Program-made: the position numbers and the translations under genes | IMG/VR virus record: IMGVR_UViG_3300009104_000009 | Coordinates: 19,892 to 83,891 of that record | Direction: 5' to 3' (one strand) | Source of the DNA: a virus | Length of the DNA stretch: 64,000 nt | Shown: in pieces, positions 27,364 to 36,978 of the stretch | How the letters are laid out: each line of letters begins with the position of its first letter | Position numbering within the stretch: the first letter of the stretch is position 1 | The notes under the pieces: generated by a model | What the model was told of the DNA's origin: nothing | What the model saw: only the letters and a program-made list of their open reading frames with translations | The model's database searches: none

Positions 27364-28259
27364 AATTTATAATTGAACCACCCACCGTTAACGATCCAGA
27401 TTTAACACCTTTATTAGATATAGAGGGCCCGATAGAAGTATATGATGTATTCGAAGTAGATAGAGAACCGATTATTACATTTTTAGAAACATTGCCTAAT
27501 GAAGTAACTTATTATACCGCCGATGGGAATTTGAAAAGTGATAAACTCAAAATAATATACGATCCTTATTCTTTTTTGACTGAGATCAGTCAGCGCAGTA
27601 GAGACGTATATTATCATAAGCCTGTTATACATGGTCCTATAAAATATAATTTTATTAGTTTATGTTCGGCACCTAGAAAACATAAGTATGATTTGTTAGA
27701 TAACTTCTATACTAATAAATATTTTATATATTCGAATTATCCTTATTCTATGGTTAATGAAACAGATTATAAGTGGCATCCGAATAAGCCCTTGAAAGAA
27801 TATAAGGGTAAGAACGGATTTTCTAATTTAGACATAAAAAGTCTTACGGAAATAGAATCTGATCATCACGGATTTCAAGAATTGGTCCCCGTTGAATATT
27901 ATCAATCTAATTGTGATTTGGTATTAGAATCAACAGTTGAGACTCTTTTTATTACAGAAAAGACATGGAAACCCATAGTATATAAAAAACCATTTTTGGT
28001 TTGGGGTGGAAGTGGAATTCATGCTAAGTTAAAAGATTTAGGTTTTAAATTATTTGAAGAATTGTTTAATTATAATTTTGACAAATTTAGAAATAATAAA
28101 AAGCGATTAGATAAGTTGTGTGAGACAGTAAAACCTTACATGAATATGGAACCTAGTACATTAGAACATTCTATAAAATTATCTATTAAAGATAAAATAG
28201 AATATAATTATAATCTTTATTGTGAAAAATTTAATGTGGAACAAAGTAGAAGAATTTGA
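27360..28259 (+). CDS. putative fucosyltransferase-like glycosyltransferase, paralogue 1
   Basis: 299 residues. The C-terminal block YNFISLCSAPRKHK, then FITEKTWKPIVYKKPFLVWGG and LKDLGFKLFEELFNYNFD, recurs in genes at 30353 and 34179. The T-E-K-x-W/L-K-x-(6)-K-P-F-L segment resembles the donor-binding EK motif of GT10 fucosyltransferases and related GT-B enzymes. ATGA overlap with the SGNH gene. Function by analogy only. Confidence 0.6.
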   Translation: MKFIIEPPTVNDPDLTPLLDIEGPIEVYDVFEVDREPIITFLETLPNEVTYYTADGNLKSDKLKIIYDPYSFLTEISQRSRDVYYHKPVIHGPIKYNFISLCSAPRKHKYDLLDNFYTNKYFIYSNYPYSMVNETDYKWHPNKPLKEYKGKNGFSNLDIKSLTEIESDHHGFQELVPVEYYQSNCDLVLESTVETLFITEKTWKPIVYKKPFLVWGGSGIHAKLKDLGFKLFEELFNYNFDKFRNNKKRLDKLCETVKPYMNMEPSTLEHSIKLSIKDKIEYNYNLYCEKFNVEQSRRI

Positions 28260-28860
28260 AAAATTAATTGCTGAGTTTGCAGGATCTAAGTACGCCATAG
28301 CAACAGATAGTTGTACTAACGCAATTTTCATATCAGCATTATGGAATAAAAAAACTAAGCCATTTGACATATATAATAATATAGCTGAGGTACCCAAACA
28401 AACATATGTGAGTGTCCCTCAAGCTCTTCGACAAGCTGGATATAGGTTGAAATTTAAAGATATTAAATGGAAAGGATATTATCCAATAGAGCCGTTAAAT
28501 ATTGTTGATGGTGCTTGTCGATTCACTAGGGATATGTATTTTCCGGGAAGTTATCATTGTCTCAGTTTTCATCATAGAAAAACAATATCTACTGTTAGAG
28601 GGGGTATGATATTAACAGATGATAAGGATTTTGTTAAATGGGCACGACCGATGATTTATATGGGTCGAAATAAAGATGTTAAATATGTAGATGATGAACT
28701 TATGGCAGATGGTTATAACATGTATATGACACCTGAGACAGCCGAACTAGGATTATTTAAATTTGATATGTTTATGAGAGGAGAACAAAAAGTAGAAGAT
28801 ATAGATATAGCTGATAGTAATCATTATAAAGATATTAGTATTTTAAATTGGAATGATTGA
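28234..28860 (+). CDS. DegT/DnrJ/EryC1-family sugar aminotransferase, short form
   Basis: PLP-dependent sugar aminotransferase fold: VEEFEKLIAEFAGSKYAIATDSCTNAIF at the N-terminus, then SFHHRKTISTVRGGMILTD with the Lys that would hold PLP. I prefer ATG 28234; GTG 28222 would add 4 residues. At 208 residues it is far shorter than the usual 370, lacking the C-terminal small domain, so it may be a reduced enzyme, a dimerising half or a decaying gene. Overlaps on both sides argue that it is expressed. Confidence 0.75.
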   Translation: MWNKVEEFEKLIAEFAGSKYAIATDSCTNAIFISALWNKKTKPFDIYNNIAEVPKQTYVSVPQALRQAGYRLKFKDIKWKGYYPIEPLNIVDGACRFTRDMYFPGSYHCLSFHHRKTISTVRGGMILTDDKDFVKWARPMIYMGRNKDVKYVDDELMADGYNMYMTPETAELGLFKFDMFMRGEQKVEDIDIADSNHYKDISILNWND

Positions 28861-29662
28861 TATATACGGAGACAGTTTCGCAGATCCTAATTGGAAAATA
28901 GGAATGCCGGTTCACGAATCGGTTGATACAAATTTTACATCATGGTATGAAAGATTAGGAGATGAACCGATGCATCGAGGAAGAAATTTTGCTAAGTCTG
29001 CAACAGGGCCTCATTATTCGTTTCGCGAGTTATATAAACGTTATAAGAAATATACAAAAGATGATCATATAATTTTTATTATTTCAGGTCGCGATAGAAT
29101 TCATTTTCATGTACCGAGAGAATTTCAACGGGAAGATAGATACCAACAAATTTGTCCAGAAGACGTTTTTTGGGATGAACGTAAAAATCAAACTACTCTT
29201 CCGGATTTGTTTCGAAAAAATTCAAAGAATGCCGAGATTCCTCTTACAGCGTGGTATGAGAAGTATAGATTACACATGGATTATGCTTATAAAACATTTA
29301 AAGCAGAAATAGATAATTCGACTGTCAAATGTGAATCTTTTCTCTATATGATATCTAGAATTCAACAATGTAAAGTAACCGTATTTTTATTACATGCTAA
29401 TGATTCGTATATGGGTGATAGGTTAAATGATGATTTATTTTATTTGCATAACTATAGCCTATTGAGGGCTAGTAATGAAGAATTTATTAATTATAAAGAA
29501 AATAGATTTCCAAGATGGGAACTAAGACAGAACCATCTTTCAAAAGAAAATCATGATGTGATGGAAGAAATTATTCGGACAAGAACTTTTAAACCATTCA
29601 AGAAAAACTTTGTAGATCCAACACCATTCGAACAAGACGAAGAAAGATTTATATATGATTAA
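28853..29662 (+). CDS. SGNH-like hydrolase family protein, copy 2
   Basis: 269 residues, starts IDIYGDSFADP with the same GDS block as the gene at 26539, and shares an FVFVLSS/IIFIISG strand and a late His near QNHLSKENHD. Paralogue of that gene. Overlaps the aminotransferase by 8 bases and the StrG-like gene by 8. Probably part of the glycan island. Confidence 0.58.
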   Translation: MIDIYGDSFADPNWKIGMPVHESVDTNFTSWYERLGDEPMHRGRNFAKSATGPHYSFRELYKRYKKYTKDDHIIFIISGRDRIHFHVPREFQREDRYQQICPEDVFWDERKNQTTLPDLFRKNSKNAEIPLTAWYEKYRLHMDYAYKTFKAEIDNSTVKCESFLYMISRIQQCKVTVFLLHANDSYMGDRLNDDLFYLHNYSLLRASNEEFINYKENRFPRWELRQNHLSKENHDVMEEIIRTRTFKPFKKNFVDPTPFEQDEERFIYD

Positions 29663-30356
29663 GATAATCAGATATGATGTAAAGAAATATAATTTTAGGA
29701 AATGGTTTGAAGACTGCTTAGGTCGACTTGAAGATATACATTTAAATCATGATATCAAACCAGTGACATATAGTACTGCTGGAGGAATACATCTACCTGA
29801 AGAAGATACACAATATGGATTGATTGAAAAACTCTTTAAAGAGGTTGTAAATAAAGCATATGCTTTTAGACATATGTGGTGGGATTTTCAGAAAGAAGTA
29901 ATTAAACCGTACTTCGGTGAAGACACAGTTATTCAACGCTTACCATCAGTAAAAATATTTCCATCTGGATATGATTGGAAGTTTGTTGAAAAAACTACAA
30001 AGGTAAATGGTAGAAAAGCTAATTTACATTATGAAATGGATCACCCTTTTCATCATCCAGAGTTTGAGACAAATTTTATAGTGCCGTTAATAGATATGGA
30101 TGAAGATAACGGTATATTTGTAGATGGAGAAATGTGCGCTTGCAATGAAGGTCAGGTATTAGTATTTGATCAATTATTACATGGTGGATATGTTTATAAT
30201 AGATCTCCCAATACTAGAGTTTCTATAGATTTTAAAGCATGCGCGTATAGTCAATATGATAGAGAGGTGCTCACTGATATAAAAGTAAGAAAAAGAGGTG
30301 AGTGGACAACACAAAAAGAATTATTTAAAATTGGTAATTATTATAGTATGGTATGA
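29655..30356 (+). CDS. StrG-like oxygenase of streptomycin-pathway type
   Basis: 233 residues. LHYEMDHPFHHPEFETNFIVPL, then FDQLLHGGYVYN and TRVSIDF, reproduces the StrG/phytanoyl-type signature (H-x-D/E, HG, R-S-DF), a non-haem iron 2-oxoglutarate oxygenase fold. StrG is encoded in streptomycin-family aminocyclitol clusters. Here it sits 1 kb upstream of an amidinotransferase of the StrB1 type. Substrate unknown. Confidence 0.72.
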   Translation: MIKIIRYDVKKYNFRKWFEDCLGRLEDIHLNHDIKPVTYSTAGGIHLPEEDTQYGLIEKLFKEVVNKAYAFRHMWWDFQKEVIKPYFGEDTVIQRLPSVKIFPSGYDWKFVEKTTKVNGRKANLHYEMDHPFHHPEFETNFIVPLIDMDEDNGIFVDGEMCACNEGQVLVFDQLLHGGYVYNRSPNTRVSIDFKACAYSQYDREVLTDIKVRKRGEWTTQKELFKIGNYYSMV

Positions 30357-31363
30357 TTGTAAGGTATGATGATTCATTTGTATTACCTGATGATGATGTA
30401 ATATTAATAGATTATGAAGTTGATAGGTCACAATTCTTTGAAGAATTATGTGGTCAATATAATAAAAAATATAAACTAACTTATATCAGTCCCGACTGTA
30501 AAATAAGATATTATAATGAGAATATTGAATGCTTATCTTATCCTTTTGTAGTATGGGATATATCTTTCCCAGAAATATTAAATCCAGACGTTAAATATAA
30601 TTTCATATCTCTTAATAGTTCTCCAAAATCCTTTAGATTATTGTTAATTGCTGATCTGAGGAAATATGATTATTTTGAATATTCATTCTTTCCATATCCT
30701 CATGTACAAAATATAGAACCAGGATTTAATTTTGGTCCGAAGATACCAGAAATACAGAAACGTCTTAAAACAGAAATTATTCAGCCCAGAGTTTTAACAG
30801 AAAATAATGGCTTCCCTTTAAAGTTCGAATCTTTTGAAGAAAAAGATTTAGATAGATCCAAATGGTATTTAAATAACACAGTGCCGTTAGAATATTATGA
30901 AAGTAATATTGATATTGTAACAGAATCGTATATTAAAAACGGAATATATTTTACAGAAAAAACTTTAAAGGCTCTCTCAAACAAGAAACCGTTTTTAATC
31001 TTAGGAGATCAACATATAAACAAAGCATTAAAACATTTAGGCTTTGAAATATTTGAGGAATTGTTTGATTATGAATTTGACGAACAAGCTGATTTTCTTA
31101 TCAGATATAAGAAGATGAAAGAACAAATCTTACGATATATAAATGAGGATCCAATAAAAATACGACAGATTATTAAAGGAATAGGCAGCCCGTGGAATAT
31201 AAAAGATAAGTTAGATCATAACTATGAGTTATTAAAAAAGATCCAGAGAGAAAGAGAAACCTTATTTGTAGATTTATGGGGTAGTGAAGAAGAGCGGACA
31301 ATTTCTGATAATGAATTACTTGATATACTAAGAAGTAAACAAAATGAATATACAATCAAATAA
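30353..31363 (+). CDS. putative fucosyltransferase-like glycosyltransferase, paralogue 2
   Basis: 336 residues. YNFISLNSSPKSFR, YFTEKTLKALSNKKPFLILG and LKHLGFEIFEELFDYEFD match the blocks of the gene at 27360. The variable N-terminal halves suggest different acceptors. ATGA overlap with the StrG-like gene; overlaps the amidinotransferase by 20 bases. Confidence 0.6.
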   Translation: MIVRYDDSFVLPDDDVILIDYEVDRSQFFEELCGQYNKKYKLTYISPDCKIRYYNENIECLSYPFVVWDISFPEILNPDVKYNFISLNSSPKSFRLLLIADLRKYDYFEYSFFPYPHVQNIEPGFNFGPKIPEIQKRLKTEIIQPRVLTENNGFPLKFESFEEKDLDRSKWYLNNTVPLEYYESNIDIVTESYIKNGIYFTEKTLKALSNKKPFLILGDQHINKALKHLGFEIFEELFDYEFDEQADFLIRYKKMKEQILRYINEDPIKIRQIIKGIGSPWNIKDKLDHNYELLKKIQRERETLFVDLWGSEEERTISDNELLDILRSKQNEYTIK

Positions 31364-32396
31364 TGGTTGGGATCCGCTAAAAGAAGTAATAGTTGGTGAC
31401 GCATCTAATGCTATAATTCCTTCATTTGAATTATCCATGAAAAATTTCATGTATGCAAATTTAAGTGAAGAGCAAATTAATTCTATAACAGGTCCATATG
31501 ATAAGCAAGTTATAGAAGAAACTAATGAGGACTTGGAATTATTATGTAGAGTTTTAGAAAGTCAGGATATAAAAGTTTATAGACCAAAAAAGATTAATCA
31601 TAAAAGAAGGTCTATGACTCCTCATTGGATTGCGCAGGGGTGGTGTACTTATTGTCCGCGTGATATATTTTTAGTACTAAATGATTGTATAATTGAAACG
31701 CCCAATGTTATGCGTAGCCGATATTTTGAGATGCATGCATATAGACATATTTTGAATCAATGTAAAGGTAAATGGTTCTCCGCGCCTAGGCCTCAGTTAT
31801 TAGATGAATCATTTAATTTTGATGATTTATCAAAACCAACATTGATGAATAAAGAAGCTCTTTTTGATGCTCCAAATGTTGTAAGAATGGGTAGAGACTT
31901 AATATATCAAGTGAGTAATAGCGGTAATGAAAAAGGAGGTGAATGGCTCCAATCAATGTTTCCGGAATATAAAATACATATAGAAAGAGAATCATATTCA
32001 GGAGCTCATTTTGATAGCACGGTGATACCATTAAGACCTGGATTAGTATTATTAAACGGTCAACGATGCACTCCAAAAAATTATCCGAAGATATTTAAGA
32101 ATTGGGATAAAATATTCTTTACTGATATAGTAGATCAAGGTATCCCAAGTGCCGGCGGATCATCCAATGCCAGTGCAGCTATCTCATCACCTGCAATAGG
32201 ATTAAACTTATTAAGTATTAATGAAAAAGTATGTATTGTAGATGAAAATCAACTTCCTCTTATTACGAAATTAAGAGATCACAACATTGATGCAATCCCT
32301 ATGCGTTTAAGACATGCAAAAACTTTAGGCGGAGGCTTTCATTGTGTAACATTAGATTTAAACAGAACTGGTACTTTACAACAGTATGACTTCTAA
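31344..32396 (+). CDS. amidinotransferase (StrB1/glycine amidinotransferase family)
   Basis: 350 residues, full length for the family. The catalytic triad is visible: D175 (DAPNVVRMG), H222 (GAHFDSTVIPL) and C334 (GGGFHCVTLD). It would move an amidino group from arginine to an amine acceptor. With a sugar aminotransferase and StrG-like oxygenase nearby, the acceptor may be an amino sugar or cyclitol, as for StrB1; an amino acid acceptor such as glycine is the alternative. Confidence 0.9.
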   Translation: MNIQSNNGWDPLKEVIVGDASNAIIPSFELSMKNFMYANLSEEQINSITGPYDKQVIEETNEDLELLCRVLESQDIKVYRPKKINHKRRSMTPHWIAQGWCTYCPRDIFLVLNDCIIETPNVMRSRYFEMHAYRHILNQCKGKWFSAPRPQLLDESFNFDDLSKPTLMNKEALFDAPNVVRMGRDLIYQVSNSGNEKGGEWLQSMFPEYKIHIERESYSGAHFDSTVIPLRPGLVLLNGQRCTPKNYPKIFKNWDKIFFTDIVDQGIPSAGGSSNASAAISSPAIGLNLLSINEKVCIVDENQLPLITKLRDHNIDAIPMRLRHAKTLGGGFHCVTLDLNRTGTLQQYDF

Positions 32397-34182
32397 ACGT
32401 ATTGCGTTCGTAGAACTCTCACATATTTTTACTAATCAGATTAAATTACCCTATTCTACGGGTTGTATCTGGAGTTATTGTAAAACTGATAAAGAGATTA
32501 CCGATAGTTACTCTTTTGATGTTCATGATTGGATATATGTTCTAGATGAAAATTTAGATATCAATAAAACTGCTAAACAATTATCAAAATGTGATGTTGT
32601 AGGTATTTCGTATTTTGTATGGAATACTCATGTTAGTGATAAGTTAGCTAAACAAATAAGATACATAAATCCTAAGTGTGTGATCATATATGGTGGATTA
32701 GGTATACCAAAATACGGTCGATGCGAAAAGTTTCTCAAAGACAGGCCTTATATCGACGTTATAGTACATAATGAAGGCGAGATAGTATTTAAGAATATAT
32801 TGAAAGCTTTACATCGAAAAGAGGATTTAAGAAATGTTAAAGGAATCACAACACCTTTCTTTTCAACACCCTTAGAAGAAAGAGTAAAAGATATATCATC
32901 TATGCCTAGTCCATATCTTGATGGATTATTTGATGATCTCCTAGCAATTAAAAATCATTCATATGAGTGGGAGAGTTTAGTAGAATTAGAACGAGGTTGT
33001 CCTTATACATGCACATTCTGCGAAGTTGGAGATAGGCATTGGACGAAGATATTTAAACAGGATTATAATAAGTTAGTAAGAGAAATTGATTGGGTATCAG
33101 ATAAGAAGATAGAGTATCTACATCTAATTGATAATAACTTTGGTATGTATAAAGAGCAAAAAGTTATATCCGACTTACTTATAGATAAGTATAAATTGAC
33201 TGGTTATCCTAATGCTCTTAATATAACGTGGGCAAAGCATAAGAAACCATTCTTATTTGATATAGCAGAAGATTTATGGAAGGTAGGGCTCAATAAGAGT
33301 GTTACGATCGCTCTACAGTCGATGAATTCTTCTACATTAAAAGCGATCGAAAGAGCAAATGAAAATACTAATTTAAGAGAGGTATTAGCAAATTTAAAAT
33401 GGAGAGGTATGCCTGCTTATATAGAAACTATTCTCGGCCTACCAGAGGAATCATTAGATAGTTTTAAAGAAGGAATATATAGATTGATTGACGATATAAA
33501 TTATCATAATTATATCGGCATATATGTAATGGTTGCATTACCTAATACTCCATTTGGCGATCCTGAATATCTCAAAAAATATAATGTACAAATAAAGCAA
33601 ACATCCCCCGCATTTTTTCATCATGAAAATCCCCCAGATCAATTATTAGAAGAAGTCAATAACGTAGTCGTTGGATCTAACAGTATGACATTTGATGATT
33701 ACTTAGAAGCAACAGGGTGGAAGTGGTTTATGATATCTCTACATTTTTTAGGATGGCTTAGAATATTAGCATTAGAATTAAAAAATAATCATAACATATC
33801 AATGAGAGAGTTTTATAACGGATTATTCGAATGGTTTATTAATAATGATCAAACATTATTGTATAGAGAATATACAATTACAATGAGAATGTTAAAGAAA
33901 GTGTTTAATAGAGAGATTCCATGGGGTCGTAAAGTATCGGATGTTTCTAATATATACTGGGAGTATGAAGAAGCCACAGCAATACACATTGCTAAAGAAA
34001 AGAATCGTTTCTATGGAGAGATAGAAGATTATTTAAAAGAAGAATATGGATTTAATTATTCTATAACAACGAATCAATATAACAAGATGAAAGACCCTTA
34101 CGAAGTCTATAACGGCGATTTAGAAAAATGGGCTCGTGAATGCATGTGGTGGGGTCGAAGAGCGGAGAGGTTTTTCGTATGA
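32386..34182 (+). CDS. cobalamin-binding radical SAM enzyme
   Basis: 598 residues. The N-terminal Rossmann-like B12 domain (VVGISYFVWNTH, VIIYGGLGIPKYG, HNEGE) is followed by the radical SAM core with C205-x3-C209-x2-C212 (RGCPYTCTFCE) and ETILGLPEES. This class methylates unreactive carbons or rearranges sugars and peptides. B12 radical SAM enzymes occur in antibiotic sugar pathways, which fits the island. It needs Fe-S clusters, SAM and cobalamin. Confidence 0.88.
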   Translation: MTSKRIAFVELSHIFTNQIKLPYSTGCIWSYCKTDKEITDSYSFDVHDWIYVLDENLDINKTAKQLSKCDVVGISYFVWNTHVSDKLAKQIRYINPKCVIIYGGLGIPKYGRCEKFLKDRPYIDVIVHNEGEIVFKNILKALHRKEDLRNVKGITTPFFSTPLEERVKDISSMPSPYLDGLFDDLLAIKNHSYEWESLVELERGCPYTCTFCEVGDRHWTKIFKQDYNKLVREIDWVSDKKIEYLHLIDNNFGMYKEQKVISDLLIDKYKLTGYPNALNITWAKHKKPFLFDIAEDLWKVGLNKSVTIALQSMNSSTLKAIERANENTNLREVLANLKWRGMPAYIETILGLPEESLDSFKEGIYRLIDDINYHNYIGIYVMVALPNTPFGDPEYLKKYNVQIKQTSPAFFHHENPPDQLLEEVNNVVVGSNSMTFDDYLEATGWKWFMISLHFLGWLRILALELKNNHNISMREFYNGLFEWFINNDQTLLYREYTITMRMLKKVFNREIPWGRKVSDVSNIYWEYEEATAIHIAKEKNRFYGEIEDYLKEEYGFNYSITTNQYNKMKDPYEVYNGDLEKWARECMWWGRRAERFFV

Positions 34183-35393
34183 GAGAATGGATACATCTAT
34201 CACATGGTGAGCGCGTATTTAAGGACTCAGAATATTTTCGAGAAGATGAGTGGAATACTTCACAACCAAATTGGGAAGATACGCTTGAATTATTATCGAA
34301 AAAAACAGATAAACGTATATGCATATGGAATGCGAATGAAGCAGGTGGTTATTATCCACATCAGGGAGTTAGTGAAGGCGTACACGATAAGTTATTATAT
34401 TTGATACATTCAAATATTCATCCCGAAAATGCTCCTAACACGTGGTATGTTAGTTGTGATTTAAATTTGCCTCAAAATTATTCTGAATGGCATAATCATT
34501 TTTATTCTAGTAGTCCACAAATTAATGTAAAGCCTTATCCATTTGCTGCAGTTAACTGTTTCTTTTCTCGATATAGAAAATACGATCATTGGACCATCCC
34601 TGATCATTCTAAAAAATATAAATTAATATGTTTAGTCAATCAACCCAAAATAAATAGAATATTAACTTTGAGAGAATTAGCAGGTAGAGAAGGATTTATA
34701 TATTCATTTAAGGTTGTTGAAATTGGAGAATTACATCATGATGGTTCTAATGATACATCGTATTTTGAAAAATTAGTTAACAAATGGAAAGGTTACGGTA
34801 GAGCTCCGTGGAAATGGTCAGACTGTGGTAATTTAGTACATCTTTTTTCGGACACAGAGCAATGTGATAATCAATCGCCTCGAGATTTTAGTAATGAAAA
34901 TTTTGATCAATTTAAACAAATTAGAATGACTGATGCATTTCATTTACCAAAACAAGATAACGATCTCGATGATTACCATGATTTTTTTGTGCCTTTGGAA
35001 TGGATGGAATCTCATGTTGAATTGATTCATGAATCTTATTGTACGCGCGGTTTTATGTGGAGTGATAAGGTGTGTAAAGTAATATGGTATTTAAAGCCTT
35101 TTCTCGTAGTAGGATGTCAGGGATGGTATAAGCACTTCGAAGATCTTGGATTTAAATTATATGATGAAATATTTGATTATAGTTTTGATAAAATTAAACC
35201 GTATAATGAAAGATGGAAAGCAATATTAGAAGAATGCGATAAAGTTTTAAATATGTCACATAAAGAATTAATCCAGAAAACACAAGATATACGAGAAAAA
35301 ATGATTTTTAATAAAGAACTAATGGAAAAGAAGAATGTGAATATGGATGTGTTTAGCATTGCCGAAATAATAGATAATGACCATTATATATAA
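34179..35393 (+). CDS. putative fucosyltransferase-like glycosyltransferase, paralogue 3
   Basis: 404 residues from ATG 34179 (ATGA overlap; the longer frame from 34140 begins inside the previous gene). YKLICLVNQPKINR, GFMWSDKVCKVIWYLKPFLVVG and FEDLGFKLYDEIFDYSFD repeat the family blocks, but the usual EK is SDK, so the donor site may be altered. The N-terminal half is unrelated to the other two copies. Confidence 0.58.
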   Translation: MREWIHLSHGERVFKDSEYFREDEWNTSQPNWEDTLELLSKKTDKRICIWNANEAGGYYPHQGVSEGVHDKLLYLIHSNIHPENAPNTWYVSCDLNLPQNYSEWHNHFYSSSPQINVKPYPFAAVNCFFSRYRKYDHWTIPDHSKKYKLICLVNQPKINRILTLRELAGREGFIYSFKVVEIGELHHDGSNDTSYFEKLVNKWKGYGRAPWKWSDCGNLVHLFSDTEQCDNQSPRDFSNENFDQFKQIRMTDAFHLPKQDNDLDDYHDFFVPLEWMESHVELIHESYCTRGFMWSDKVCKVIWYLKPFLVVGCQGWYKHFEDLGFKLYDEIFDYSFDKIKPYNERWKAILEECDKVLNMSHKELIQKTQDIREKMIFNKELMEKKNVNMDVFSIAEIIDNDHYI

Positions 35394-35868
35394 ACCTGAG
35401 ATGAAGCTAATTCGCATGGATGAAATGGATGAAATGAATGACAGGGAAAAGGTAAGACGAGATTTACGTTATGCTATGGAAACACAATTTCGTTATAAAT
35501 TTTATAATTCAATAGAATTTCCCTTTCTTCCTGCTATGGGAATAAAACATGTTTTACAAGGATTTGAAGCTCCACCGGAAGTAGGATTTATTGGAATGTT
35601 ACATCTTTGGTGGGGCCCAGAAGATTCCGGTATTGTATATGATAATCCGCGATCAGGTACTGTTGTACCTAAAGGAACATGGCATGCTGAATGGTTTGAT
35701 AATCCGGAAGATGCAATTGAAGTAGCAGTACAGATACAACAAGAAAAAAATTATGATGAAGTTAAACTCATAGAGATTCATATGCAACATCTTAGAGATG
35801 CCGTAAAGAAGAGAAAACTGCTAGAACAACCAGAGAAAAAAGAAAAGAAAGACATAGTCTACAATTAA
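35377..35868 (+). CDS. hypothetical protein
   Basis: 163 residues from ATG 35377; ATG 35401 (MKLIRMDEM) is an equally possible start. A Trp/Gly/Pro-rich centre (HLWWGPEDSGIVYDNPRSGTVVPKGTWHAEWF) and a Lys-rich tail. No family recognised. Confidence 0.62.
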   Translation: MTIIYKPEMKLIRMDEMDEMNDREKVRRDLRYAMETQFRYKFYNSIEFPFLPAMGIKHVLQGFEAPPEVGFIGMLHLWWGPEDSGIVYDNPRSGTVVPKGTWHAEWFDNPEDAIEVAVQIQQEKNYDEVKLIEIHMQHLRDAVKKRKLLEQPEKKEKKDIVYN

Positions 35869-35878
35869 TAAATATAGT

Positions 35879-36175
35879 ATGTACAAACCGCTTCCACACA
35901 ATATTACAATTAAAGAATCTCCCATTGAAGGCTTAGGCCTTTTCGCAACAGAAAAAATTACAGCACAAACATTGATTGGAATCACTCATCACGCTGATGA
36001 GCGAGCGGAAGATGGGTGGATTAGAACTCCTTTAGGCGGCTTTGGAAATCATTCGGACGATCCCAACTGCTTCAAACTTTTAATGGACCCCAAAACTTTT
36101 TGGATTGGAGCTAATCGAGATATTAAACCTGGAGAAGAACTGACGTGGAGCTATACATTATATAAATGTGACTAA
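35879..36175 (+). CDS. minimal SET-domain protein
   Basis: 98 residues with the SET hallmarks: EGLGLFATEKI at the start, GFGNHSDDPNC (the NHS-x-x-PN SAM-binding motif) and IKPGEELTWSYT with the catalytic Tyr. SET enzymes methylate protein lysines. The length lacks pre- and post-SET parts. Small SET proteins occur in T4-like marine phages; the target is unknown. Confidence 0.82.
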   Translation: MYKPLPHNITIKESPIEGLGLFATEKITAQTLIGITHHADERAEDGWIRTPLGGFGNHSDDPNCFKLLMDPKTFWIGANRDIKPGEELTWSYTLYKCD

Positions 36176-36197
36176 ACATTTATACGGAGAAAAGAAG

Positions 36198-36698
36198 ATG
36201 CCGATACACAAGCATTTACTTGTCCGCGCAGAAGTAAAGCGCCCGATCACAGAAGAAAAAGAAATTAAAAAATGGTTAAAAAAATTAGTAAATAAAATTG
36301 ATATGAAAATCATTAAGGGTCCTTTCGCAGGCTACGTTCATAAGGATGGAAACCGCGGATTGACAGGCGCCGTAATGATAGAAACAAGTCATATATCAAT
36401 ACATATTTGGGATGAACCAGACCCAGCATTAGTACAATTTGATGTTTATTCATGCGCGGAATATTCTACTAATGAAGTTTTAGCAGAACTTATAATAATG
36501 GAACCAGTTAAAGTTGAACACATGCTTATAGATAGAGATAGTAAACCAGAGGACATTAAACCAGGTCTTTATGGTAGTTGTTTTAAAATGACAAATCATT
36601 CAGTTTCTGAACACAAATCACATCCAAAAATACAAAAATATGATGATGAAGAGCGAAAAGAAATAATCAGAAAAGGTTATATATCTAGTTACGAATAA
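36198..36698 (+). CDS. speD: S-adenosylmethionine decarboxylase family (SpeD)
   Basis: 166 residues from ATG 36198, preceded by GGAGAAAAGAAG; GTG 36168 is a weaker start. ETSHISIHIWDE contains the Ser64-His65 pair expected at the autoprocessing site, and VYSC has the active-site Cys (C86). Self-cleavage at Ser makes the pyruvoyl cofactor; the product supplies aminopropyl groups for spermidine. speD-like genes are known in marine T4-like phages. The long charged tail after residue 120 is atypical. Confidence 0.83.
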   Translation: MPIHKHLLVRAEVKRPITEEKEIKKWLKKLVNKIDMKIIKGPFAGYVHKDGNRGLTGAVMIETSHISIHIWDEPDPALVQFDVYSCAEYSTNEVLAELIIMEPVKVEHMLIDRDSKPEDIKPGLYGSCFKMTNHSVSEHKSHPKIQKYDDEERKEIIRKGYISSYE

Positions 36699-36709
36699 AG
36701 GAGAATAGT

Positions 36710-36904
36710 ATGGAATCTTGGAGTATAATTGATATTAAAAATATGTCAACAACAGAAATGAGACAATTGATGGCTCAGTTACAAAAAGAAATTAGTTTTA
36801 GAGAGGGGATTGGTGAAGAGATAAGAGCTCAGAAAGATCCTCAATTTTTATCAGAGGCTGGGTTACACACAGCTGAAGACGACGATCCAGTGGCGGGAAT
36901 ATGA
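36710..36904 (+). CDS. 64-residue hypothetical protein
   Basis: Starts after a strong AAGGAG. Predicted helical (STTEMRQLMAQLQKEISFREG), acidic tail. No family recognised; overlaps the next start by ATGA. Confidence 0.65.
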   Translation: MESWSIIDIKNMSTTEMRQLMAQLQKEISFREGIGEEIRAQKDPQFLSEAGLHTAEDDDPVAGI

Positions 36905-36978
36905 AAAAAACCAGACATGAAGGTGATGAAGGTACGGTGGCTTTTTGGTTATATATGAAGGCATTGTATAAAGATTAG
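36901..36978 (+). CDS. 25-residue peptide, hypothetical
   Basis: ATGA overlap with the previous gene; sequence MKKTRHEGDEGTVAFWLYMKAL followed by YKD. Only coupling supports it. Confidence 0.35.
   Translation: MKKTRHEGDEGTVAFWLYMKALYKD

Noticed and set aside
35867-35874. AATAAATA before the SET-domain gene as a late promoter
   Set aside because: It is only 4 bases from the ATG, so transcription would start inside the gene.
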